Origin: a bacterium
GTDB lineage: Bacteria > UBA9089 > JAHJRX01
Length of the DNA stretch: 5,117 bases
Assembly: GCA_030017825.1 (NCBI GenBank)
Contig: JASEGW010000117.1
Span: 1-5,117 of the forward strand
Direction of reading: 5' to 3'
Shown: positions 1 to 5,117 of the stretch, in pieces
How positions within the stretch are numbered: position 1 is the first letter of the stretch
How the letters are laid out: the number at the start of each line of letters is the position of its first letter
Position numbers and translations under genes: made by a program
Notes under the pieces: generated by a model
What the model saw: the letters and a program-made list of their open reading frames with translations, nothing else
The model's database searches: none
Told to the model about the DNA's origin: nothing

Positions 1-22
1 ATATCCAAATCCTTAAGTGTGC

Positions 23-68
23 TACAATACCTAATTATTTTTGCATGGGTACTTAAATGGCGGATAAT
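23..68 (+). promoter_or_regulatory. Candidate sigma-70-like promoters upstream of serS
   Basis: Two candidates are visible. The better is TTTGCA (40-45), 17 bases, then GATAAT (63-68), which matches the -35 consensus at 4 of 6 positions and the -10 at 5 of 6. The other is an extended -10, TG-C-TACAAT (20-28), whose -35 would fall at or beyond the window edge. Either would drive serS and the overlapping sigma factor gene. In AT-rich DNA such matches arise often by chance, so this is a candidate only. The sequence GGTACTT (48-54) resembles an RpoE-type -35, but no matching -10 was found at the right distance. Confidence 0.35.
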
Positions 69-114
69 AGATAGTTGTTTGCTGTAGAAGCAAGGTGATA
101 GAATAAAGAACATT

Positions 115-124
115 AAGGAAAGAG
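115..124 (+). promoter_or_regulatory. Ribosome binding site of serS
   Basis: A purine-rich stretch AAGGAAAGAG lies about 10 bases before the ATG at 135. It is a partial Shine-Dalgarno match and supports that start. It is preceded by a short weak hairpin (TTGCT at 79-83 pairing with AGCAA at 89-93), too small to be a terminator. Confidence 0.5.
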
Positions 125-134
125 AGAATTAAGA

Positions 135-1409
135 ATGTTAGATTTAAAATTTATTGTAAATAATATAGAAAAAGTTATTTCTTTCATGAAGAATCGTGGC
201 TTAGACTATAGTATTATTGAAGAAATTAACAATCTTGATATCCAAAGAAAAAAATACATTGCTGAAGTAGAAGAACTAAAAATGAAGAGAAATATAGCTA
301 ATGAAAAAATAGGAAAAGCTAAGTCCCAAGGAGAAAATGCTCAAAATTTTATTACTCAAGTCAAAGAAGTAAGTGCTAAAATTAAAGAGATAGATAATGA
401 TTTTTCAGATTGTTTAAAGAAAATAAGTGATTTGCTATATTTTATACCGAATATTCCCCATGAGAGTGTACCTATAGGATCTAATGGAAAAGATAATGCT
501 GAAATAAAAAGATGGGGCAAAATTCCAGAATTTTCTTTTAAAGTTAAATCTCATTATGAATTAGGCGAAAGATTAGATATAATAGATTTTAATAGAGCGG
601 CTAAGATTACCGGAGCTAGGTTTGCCCTTTTAAAAGGAGATGGAGCAAGACTAGAACGAGCTCTAATTAATTTTATGTTAGACATTCATACCAAAAAACA
701 CGGTTATTTAGAAGTGCTTCCCCCATTTATGGTAAATCGAGATTCTATGACAGGCACTGGTCAGCTTCCTAAATTCGAAAAAGATTTATTTTGTTGCAGG
801 GAAGAAGGATATTTTTTAATTCCTACCGCAGAAGTGCCTGTTACTAATATTCATAGAAGCGAGATTTTAGAAGAGAGTGAGCTTCCTATTTATTATACTG
901 CTTATACTCCTTGTTTCCGTTCAGAAGCGGGTTCTTACGGCAAGGATACTAAAGGGCTAATTAGACAGCATCAATTTAATAAAGTGGAATTAGTAAAATT
1001 TACTACTCCAGAAACCTCTTACAAAGAGTTAGAAAAACTTTTACAAGATGCTGAAACAATACTTCAAGAATTAGAGTTGCCTTATCGGGTAGTATCTCTT
1101 TGCACAGGAGATTTAGGATTTTCTGCTTCTAAAACTTATGATATAGAGGTATGGCTTCCTTATCAAAATGCTTTTAGGGAAATTTCTTCTTGTAGTAATT
1201 TTGAAGATTTCCAATCTCGTAGGTCAAGTATTAAATATCGTGTTCAAGAAAACAAGAAGACTGATTATGTTCATACGATAAATGGTTCTGGTTTAGCTGT
1301 AGGGAGGACTTTAGTAGCGACTTTAGAAAACTATCAGCAAGAAGATGGAAGCATACTTATTCCAAAAAAGTTGCAGGAGTATATGGATGGTAAAAAAGTA
1401 ATAAGATGA
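135..1409 (+). CDS. serS: Seryl-tRNA synthetase (serine--tRNA ligase)
   Basis: Cytoplasmic class II aminoacyl-tRNA synthetase that charges tRNA-Ser with serine using ATP; it also charges tRNA-Sec where that exists. The 424-residue length is typical for bacteria. It starts MLDLKF, like other bacterial SerRS, so the ATG at 135 is the expected start. Residues about 28-100 are Lys/Glu-rich and form the long antiparallel coiled-coil arm that grips the tRNA-Ser variable arm. The catalytic domain follows: the motif 1 region ends near LEVLPPF (192-198), the serine-binding TAE loop is at 231-233, motif 2 is FRSEAGS (261-267, with Arg262 and Glu264 contacting ATP), and motif 3 is GSGLAVGRTLVATLEN (384-399, with Arg391 the conserved ATP-binding arginine). 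No key residue is missing. Its stop codon overlaps the start of the sigma factor gene, so the two form an operon. No T-box leader is visible. Confidence 0.97.
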   Translation: MLDLKFIVNNIEKVISFMKNRGLDYSIIEEINNLDIQRKKYIAEVEELKMKRNIANEKIGKAKSQGENAQNFITQVKEVSAKIKEIDNDFSDCLKKISDLLYFIPNIPHESVPIGSNGKDNAEIKRWGKIPEFSFKVKSHYELGERLDIIDFNRAAKITGARFALLKGDGARLERALINFMLDIHTKKHGYLEVLPPFMVNRDSMTGTGQLPKFEKDLFCCREEGYFLIPTAEVPVTNIHRSEILEESELPIYYTAYTPCFRSEAGSYGKDTKGLIRQHQFNKVELVKFTTPETSYKELEKLLQDAETILQELELPYRVVSLCTGDLGFSASKTYDIEVWLPYQNAFREISSCSNFEDFQSRRSSIKYRVQENKKTDYVHTINGSGLAVGRTLVATLENYQQEDGSILIPKKLQEYMDGKKVIR

Positions 1410-2029
1410 TAAAACTATCTGATATTGAATTAGTCAAAAAAAGCAAAAAAGGAGATTTTGAAGCTTTTACAGAATTAGTGAGACGATACGAAACAAAAGT
1501 GTATTCTATAGCTTATAATTATATGAGAAATTATGAAGATGCTGAAGATATTCTACAAGAGACTTTTTTAAAATCTTATATTTCTCTTCCTAATTTTAGA
1601 GAAGAAGCTAAATTTACTACTTGGCTTTATCGAATCTGCGTAAATATTTGTTATTCTAAAATTAGAAAGAAAAAAATAGAAGTAGTTTTGTCATTAGATA
1701 GCTCTATAGAAACAGCAGAAGAGGAAGTTCATAGAGAAATTCTAGATTGGTCTAAAAATCCTGAAACTCAATTATTAGCTGAAGAGATGAGAGAAGTGTT
1801 AAATAAGGCTATTGAGAAATTACCTAAGGAATATAAAGAAGTTTTTATTCTGCGGGATGTGGAAGGTTTGTCTAACCAAGAAGTAAGTGAGATTGTAAAT
1901 GAATCCATAGCTGCTATTAAGTCTCGAATACATAGAGCAAGATTATTTGTGCGACAAGAAATTGAGAGCTATTTCAAAAAAGATAGCGCTCTTATGATAC
2001 CACCTAAAAAGATAACCTATAATTATTAA
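1406..2029 (+). CDS. ECF (RpoE-type) RNA polymerase sigma factor
   Basis: A 207-residue, two-domain alternative sigma factor that directs RNA polymerase to a dedicated promoter set, usually for stress. Residues about 21-90 are sigma region 2. They include the core-binding helix around DAEDILQETFLKSY (45-58) and the -10-recognising part around FTTWLYRICVN (70-80), ending in a basic KIRKKK. Residues about 91-126 form an acidic linker with DWSKNPE (114-120). Residues about 127-190 are region 4: LPKEYKEVFILRDVEGLS (139-156), then the -35-recognising helix-turn-helix with IKSRIHRARL (171-180). Regions 1.1 and 3 are absent, as expected for the ECF class. A polar 17-residue tail follows. The ATG overlaps the serS stop (ATGA) and has only a weak upstream GGATGG, suggesting translational coupling. 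Its probable anti-sigma partner is encoded after clpB rather than adjacent. The regulon cannot be read from the protein. The fold assignment is firm; the subgroup is not. Confidence 0.93.
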   Translation: MIKLSDIELVKKSKKGDFEAFTELVRRYETKVYSIAYNYMRNYEDAEDILQETFLKSYISLPNFREEAKFTTWLYRICVNICYSKIRKKKIEVVLSLDSSIETAEEEVHREILDWSKNPETQLLAEEMREVLNKAIEKLPKEYKEVFILRDVEGLSNQEVSEIVNESIAAIKSRIHRARLFVRQEIESYFKKDSALMIPPKKITYNY

Positions 2030-2049
2030 GGCTTTAAGAATTACTATAC

Positions 2050-2073
2050 ATTAAAATAGATATTAAAATAGTT
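2050..2073 (+). repeat. 12-bp tandem direct repeat upstream of clpB
   Basis: ATTAAAATAGAT (2050-2061) is followed directly by ATTAAAATAGTT (2062-2073), with 11 of 12 positions identical. It sits just upstream of the candidate ECF -35 element at 2076, where an UP element or activator site would lie. The composition is nearly pure A/T, so chance or replication slippage is also plausible. Confidence 0.5.
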
Positions 2074-2075
2074 TT

Positions 2076-2104
2076 GAATCTTTTTGTAAATTTAATAGTC
2101 TAAA
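2076..2104 (+). promoter_or_regulatory. Candidate ECF-sigma promoter of clpB
   Basis: GAATCTT (2076-2082) matches the E. coli sigma-E -35 consensus GGAACTT at 5 of 7 positions. After a 16-base spacer comes TCTAA (2099-2103), preceded by G, so the -10 reads GTCTAA, which matches the RpoE-type -10. The spacing is the preferred one for that class. A sigma-70 alternative overlaps it: TTGTAA (2084-2089), 17 bases, TATAGA (2107-2112). The location, between an ECF sigma gene and a chaperone gene, makes the ECF reading attractive. The DNA specificity of this particular sigma factor is unknown, however. Confidence 0.4.
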
Positions 2105-2124
2105 TATATAGAATATAAAATTAT

Positions 2125-2129
2125 GAGGT
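2125..2129 (+). promoter_or_regulatory. Ribosome binding site of clpB
   Basis: GAGGT lies four bases before the ATG at 2134. This is the strongest Shine-Dalgarno match in the window and fixes the clpB start. An in-frame-looking ATG at 2123 reaches a stop after two codons and is not used. Confidence 0.7.
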
Positions 2130-2133
2130 AAAA

Positions 2134-4728
2134 ATGAGGTTTGATAGATTAACTTTAAAGTCTCAAGAAGCTTTTTCCAAAGCTCAAGAGATAGCCGAAG
2201 AAAAACATAACCAAGAAATTACTATTGAACATCTATTCTTAGCTCTTCTTAAACAAAAAGAAGGACTAGTAAGAGTTATTTTAGAGAAGCTATCTGTAAA
2301 TGTTGATAAACTAATTATAAAAGTGGAGGAGTATTTAAACAAGATAACAAAAGTATATGGAAAAGAATTGCTTTCAACCTATCTTTCAACTTCATTAAAG
2401 AGTGTTCTTAATCATGCTTTAACAGAAGCTAGTATGCTAAAAGACGAATTTGTAAGTACAGAGCACTTTTTAATAGCTATTACAGAAAAAAGGGGTAGTT
2501 TTTCTGCGCAGCTCTTAAAAGATTTAAAGATTGAAAGAGAAAATATTTTAAAAACTTTGGTAGAAATAAGAGGAAGCGAAAGAGTAATTGACCAGATGCC
2601 AGAAGAGAAATATCAAGCTTTAGAGAGATATAGTCGAGATTTAGTTAATTTAGCCAAAAAAGGAAAATTAGACCCTGTTATTGGCAGAGATCAAGAGATT
2701 AGACGAGTAATCCAAATTTTATCTCGACGTACAAAAAATAACCCTATTTTAATTGGTGAAGCTGGGGTTGGTAAAACAGCTATTGTAGAAGGACTAGCTT
2801 TAAGAATTATTTCAGGCGATGTGCCGGAAACTTTAAAGAATAAAAAAATACTTGCCTTAGATATTGGAGCTTTAATTGCTGGCACTAAGTATCGAGGAGA
2901 ATTTGAAGACCGATTAAAAGCAGTACTAAAAGAAGTAGAAAGATCTTTTGGAGAATTCATTCTTTTTATTGATGAATTACATACTATTGTTGGAGCAGGA
3001 GCTAGTGAAGGAGCAATGGATGCTTCTAATATGCTAAAACCAGCTTTAGCTAGAGGAGAGCTTCGTTGCATAGGAGCTACTACTATAGATGAATATAGAA
3101 AGTATATTGAAAAAGATGCTGCTTTAGAGCGTCGCTTTCAACCTCTTTTAGTTGGCGAACCTTCAATAGAAGACACTATTGCTATATTAAGGGGGTTAAA
3201 AGAAAAATATGAAGTTCATCATGGAGTAAGAATCAAAGATCAAGCTTTAGTTACAGCAGCTAATTTATCTCGAAGGTATATTAGTGATCGTTTTATGCCA
3301 GACAAAGCTATTGACCTTATAGATGAAGCTGCTAGTCGTTTACGTATTGAAATTGATAGTCTTCCAATAGAGTTAGATGAAATTAAACGAAAAATTATTC
3401 AGTTAGTAATCGAAAAGCAGTCATTAAAAAAAGAAATGGATAAACTTTCTATTGAGTATATCAAGAACCTAGACGAGAAGATAGCTAATTTGAGCAGTAA
3501 ATTTAAAAAAATGGAAACCCATTGGGAGAAGGAGAAGGAAACAATTTATCATATCCGAAAAATTAAATCTGAAATTGAAAAAAACAAAGATTTAGAAAAA
3601 GCTATGGAAAGAGAAGGCAACTTAGAAAAAATTGCTGAAATTAGATACGGTATTTTAAGAGAATTAAGTATTGATTTAGAAAAAGCCAATCAAGAATTAA
3701 GAGATCTTCAGAAAAGTAATAAGATGCTTAAAGAAGAAGTTGATGAAGAAGATATTGCTCAAGTGGTATCTAGTTGGACAGGTATTCCTGTTTCTAAAAT
3801 GATAGAGGAAGAAAAGAAAAAACTATTGCTAATGGAGGATTTCTTAAGAAAAAGGGTAATAGGCCAAGAAAAAGCATTACTTTCTATTTCTAATGCCATT
3901 CGAAGGTCAAAAGCTGGCTTGGATGATGAAACTTCTCCTATTGGGTGTTTTTTATTTATTGGTCCTACAGGAGTAGGAAAAACAGAGTTATCTAAAGCTT
4001 TAACTGAGTTTTTGTTTAATGATGAAAGAGCTATGGTACGATTAGATATGAGTGAATATATGGAAAGGCATTCTGTATCTCGTTTAATTGGAGCGCCTCC
4101 AGGATATGTGGGATACGAAGAAGGGGGTCAACTTACGGAAGCTGTAAGACGCAAACCTTATAGTGTTCTTTTGTTAGATGAAATAGAAAAAGCTCATCAA
4201 GAAGTATTTAATATCTTGCTTCAAGTATTGGACGAAGGTCGTCTTACTGACTCTCAAGGAAGAGTTGTGGATTTTTGCAATACTATTATTATTATGACTT
4301 CAAATTTAGGTAGTGAATGGATTAATGATGAAGAATTGAATAATAATGAATTAAAAAAAAGACTAAATCAAGTTTTAAAAAATAGCTTTCGACCAGAATT
4401 TTTAAATCGTATTGATGAAATTGTTATTTTTAGCCGCTTAGAACTATCTGCTATTAAAAAAATTGTGGATATTCAATTAAATATTTTAAGTCAAAACTTA
4501 AAAGAGAAAAAGAATATTTCTATTGTAGTTAGTGAAGATGCTAAAAAATTACTAGCAGAAAAAGGATACAATCCAACTCTTGGTGCTCGACCTTTAAAAC
4601 AAACTATTCAACAAATGCTACAAAACCCATTGGCTACAAAATTACTAAAAGGTGAATTTCCAGAAGATAGCGAGATTTTAATTGATAAAAATTCTAAAGA
4701 AGAAGAGTTGGTTTTTATTAAACAATAA
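2134..4728 (+). CDS. clpB: ATP-dependent chaperone ClpB (protein disaggregase)
   Basis: Hexameric cytoplasmic Hsp100/AAA+ disaggregase that threads aggregated proteins through its central pore, normally with DnaK/DnaJ/GrpE. It has 864 residues, close to the 857 of E. coli ClpB. Domains in order: N-terminal substrate domain with two Clp-N repeats (about 1-145); NBD1 with Walker A GEAGVGKT (208-215), pore loop KYRG (252-255, Tyr253), Walker B ILFIDE (276-281) and arginine fingers Arg333/Arg334; middle coiled-coil domain (about 405-535), Lys/Glu-rich, which binds DnaK and separates ClpB from ClpA and ClpC; NBD2 with Walker A GPTGVGKT (610-617), pore loop GYVGYEEGG (657-665), Walker B LLLDE (679-683) and sensor-2 GARPLKQ (817-823). 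All catalytic residues are present. No IGF/IGL-type ClpP-binding loop was noticed, which fits a disaggregase rather than a protease partner. It lies between an ECF sigma gene and a small zinc-finger gene. No CIRCE operator precedes it, but an ECF-like promoter does. Confidence 0.97.
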   Translation: MRFDRLTLKSQEAFSKAQEIAEEKHNQEITIEHLFLALLKQKEGLVRVILEKLSVNVDKLIIKVEEYLNKITKVYGKELLSTYLSTSLKSVLNHALTEASMLKDEFVSTEHFLIAITEKRGSFSAQLLKDLKIERENILKTLVEIRGSERVIDQMPEEKYQALERYSRDLVNLAKKGKLDPVIGRDQEIRRVIQILSRRTKNNPILIGEAGVGKTAIVEGLALRIISGDVPETLKNKKILALDIGALIAGTKYRGEFEDRLKAVLKEVERSFGEFILFIDELHTIVGAGASEGAMDASNMLKPALARGELRCIGATTIDEYRKYIEKDAALERRFQPLLVGEPSIEDTIAILRGLKEKYEVHHGVRIKDQALVTAANLSRRYISDRFMPDKAIDLIDEAASRLRIEIDSLPIELDEIKRKIIQLVIEKQSLKKEMDKLSIEYIKNLDEKIANLSSKFKKMETHWEKEKETIYHIRKIKSEIEKNKDLEKAMEREGNLEKIAEIRYGILRELSIDLEKANQELRDLQKSNKMLKEEVDEEDIAQVVSSWTGIPVSKMIEEEKKKLLLMEDFLRKRVIGQEKALLSISNAIRRSKAGLDDETSPIGCFLFIGPTGVGKTELSKALTEFLFNDERAMVRLDMSEYMERHSVSRLIGAPPGYVGYEEGGQLTEAVRRKPYSVLLLDEIEKAHQEVFNILLQVLDEGRLTDSQGRVVDFCNTIIIMTSNLGSEWINDEELNNNELKKRLNQVLKNSFRPEFLNRIDEIVIFSRLELSAIKKIVDIQLNILSQNLKEKKNISIVVSEDAKKLLAEKGYNPTLGARPLKQTIQQMLQNPLATKLLKGEFPEDSEILIDKNSKEEELVFIKQ

Positions 4729-4732
4729 ATAG

Positions 4733-4751
4733 TGCTAAAAAGAAGTTAGCA
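4733..4751 (+). terminator. Weak hairpin after clpB (possible terminator or attenuator)
   Basis: TGCTAA (4733-4738) pairs with TTAGCA (4746-4751) around a 7-base loop, five bases after the clpB stop, and is followed by TATTTTATC. A six-pair, AT-rich stem with a broken T run makes a poor Rho-independent terminator. Partial read-through into the next gene is more likely than full termination. The right arm overlaps the left arm of a second hairpin, so the two cannot form together. Confidence 0.3.
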
Positions 4752-4778
4752 TATTTTATCAACTTTATTTCAACTTCT
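4741..4778 (+). other. Second, alternative hairpin in the clpB-zinc finger gap
   Basis: AGAAGTT (4741-4747) is a perfect reverse complement of AACTTCT (4772-4778), giving a seven-pair stem with a 24-base loop. Three further A-T pairs can form beyond one mismatch. It shares bases 4746-4747 with the preceding hairpin and ends six bases before the ribosome site of the next gene. A role in controlling translation of that gene is possible but unproven. Confidence 0.3.
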
Positions 4779-4782
4779 ATTT
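4760..4782 (+). repeat. Imperfect 11/12-bp tandem repeat before the zinc-finger gene
   Basis: CAACTTTATTT (4760-4770) is followed directly by CAACTTCTATTT (4771-4782); the copies differ by a single inserted base. Each copy carries AACTT, which is both complementary to the AAGTT at 4743-4747 and similar to the core of an RpoE-type -35. No fitting -10 was found downstream. Confidence 0.45.
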
Positions 4783-4794
4783 AGGGTGTTGAAT

Positions 4795-5028
4795 ATGAAT
4801 TGTAAACAAACTTATAAACTGCTATCAGATTTTATAGACAAAGAACTTCCTATAGAGACTTATGACAAAATTAAAAACCATCTTGCTATTTGTCCCCATT
4901 GCCATGCCTTCTCAGATACTCTTAAGATGACTATAAAGCTGTCCCAGCGCCAAAAATTTGTAATCATTCCTAAAGAAGTTCATTGTCGTTTAATTAAGTT
5001 TTTAAAAGAACATTTAGATATAGATTAA
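4795..5028 (+). CDS. Small soluble zf-HC2-type putative anti-sigma factor
   Basis: A 77-residue protein beginning MNCKQ, with Cys3 and then HLAICPHC (29-36), i.e. His29, Cys33 and Cys36 in the H-x3-C-x2-C arrangement of zinc-binding anti-sigma domains. The segment LLSDFIDKELP just before it matches the usual 'yLDgELp' pattern of the family. There is no transmembrane segment or signal peptide, so it should act in the cytoplasm, probably by holding an ECF sigma factor; the natural candidate is the one encoded at 1406-2029. An open frame extends upstream to GTG 4786 and TTG 4789. ATG 4795 is preferred because AGGGTG (4783-4788) then sits six bases ahead as a Shine-Dalgarno, and because the family usually starts a few residues before the first Cys. 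The C-terminal half (IPKEVHCRLIKFLKEHL) is predicted helical. Zinc binding and partner identity are inferred from family resemblance. It is probably co-transcribed with clpB. Confidence 0.8.
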   Translation: MNCKQTYKLLSDFIDKELPIETYDKIKNHLAICPHCHAFSDTLKMTIKLSQRQKFVIIPKEVHCRLIKFLKEHLDID

Positions 5029-5063
5029 GATAGGGTAGAAATATAAGTACTTAAATATAAGTT

Positions 5064-5098
5064 TTTCGGTATTTGATCTGGGTATTTTAAATCCGAAA
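5064..5098. repeat. Inverted repeat in the right-hand intergenic region
   Basis: TTTCGG (5064-5069) pairs with CCGAAA (5093-5098). After a one-base bulge (T5070), ATTT (5071-5074) pairs with AAAT (5089-5092), leaving a 14-base loop. Neither strand has a T run after the stem, so it is not a convincing Rho-independent terminator for the zinc-finger gene, although it may still mark the transcript end. Confidence 0.35.
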
Positions 5099-5117
5099 TC
5101 CAAGCATCGAAGTCCGA
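5090..5117. repeat. Start of a degenerate short-period TCCGAA-like repeat
   Basis: The sequence can be read as successive variants of one unit: ATCCGAA, ATCCAAGC, ATCGAA, GTCCGA, with a period of about 6-8 bases, running off the window edge. It contains no start codon, and its base composition differs from the A/T-rich gaps elsewhere in the window. I recall similar degenerate TTCGAA/TCCGAA intergenic arrays from some uncultivated bacterial genomes, but this is memory and not a search result. Only about four units are visible. Confidence 0.35.

Noticed and set aside
1..87. Forward open frame from the left edge to a TAG at 85-87 (28 codons), possibly the end of an upstream gene
   Set aside because: It is too short and lacks recognisable content. 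The same stretch carries promoter-like boxes, so a non-coding leader is the simpler reading.
1..134. T-box riboswitch before serS
   Set aside because: The conserved T-box antiterminator sequence is absent, no leader terminator is visible, and only 134 bases of leader can be examined.
2596..2598. Internal ATG of clpB (codon 155) as a start for a short ClpB form lacking the N domain
   Set aside because: E. coli uses an internal start near this position, but here the nearest purine-rich site (AGGAAG at 2571) is about 19 bases away, too far to support initiation.
2691..3071. A 126-codon open frame on the minus strand inside clpB
   Set aside because: It lies wholly opposite the conserved NBD1 of clpB, shows no recognisable domain, and is readily explained as a shadow of the clpB codon pattern.
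4730..4754. CIRCE (HrcA operator) next to clpB
   Set aside because: TAGTGCTAA matches the right half of CIRCE at 8 of 9 positions and TTAGCA matches part of the left half. However, the halves are in reversed order with a 7-base gap, and the site lies after clpB, not before it.
5075..5100. tRNA-like T-arm around ATCCGAAATCC
   Set aside because: No GTTCGA T-loop, acceptor stem or anticodon arm can be assembled on either strand.
5025..5117. Minus-strand open frame running in from the right edge and ending at 5025 (30 codons, ending ...STYISTLS)
   Set aside because: It could be the tail of a convergent gene, but another minus-strand frame is also open here, the segment overlaps repeat-like sequence, and no conserved motif can be recognised in 30 residues.

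Overview
The window is a compact, AT-rich (GC roughly one third, judged by eye), all-forward-strand bacterial segment. It carries four intact genes: seryl-tRNA synthetase (serS), an ECF/RpoE-type sigma factor, the ClpB disaggregase, and a small soluble zinc-finger (zf-HC2 type) anti-sigma-like protein. The A/T-rich codon use, short intergenic gaps and standard genetic code fit a low-GC bacterium. The sigma factor and its putative anti-sigma resemble forms I associate with Gram-negative and uncultivated bacterial lineages more than with classic Firmicutes. The sequence alone does not fix the phylum.

Layout: positions 1-134 are a leader with sigma-70-like promoter candidates and a purine-rich ribosome site. 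serS (135-1409) overlaps the sigma factor gene (1406-2029) by four bases (ATGA), so the two are almost certainly co-transcribed and translationally coupled. A 104-base gap (2030-2133) follows, holding a 12-bp tandem repeat and a good match to an ECF-type promoter (GAATCTT, 16 bases, TCTAA). clpB comes next (2134-4728). A 66-base gap (4729-4794) contains two mutually exclusive hairpins and an imperfect 11/12-bp direct repeat. The zinc-finger protein follows (4795-5028). The right edge (5029-5117) is non-coding as far as can be seen, with a hairpin and the beginning of a degenerate TCCGAA-like short-period repeat.

How the genes may work together: the sigma factor and the small HxxxCxxC protein are of types that normally sit side by side as an ECF sigma/anti-sigma pair. 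Here clpB lies between them, and an ECF-like promoter precedes clpB. The simplest inference is a proteotoxic-stress circuit in which the sigma factor transcribes clpB plus its own cytoplasmic anti-sigma, giving negative feedback, while basal sigma supply is tied to the housekeeping serS transcript. The gene identities are well supported. The circuit is inference. No mobile element, CRISPR array, rRNA or tRNA was found, and most of the window is ordinary housekeeping sequence.
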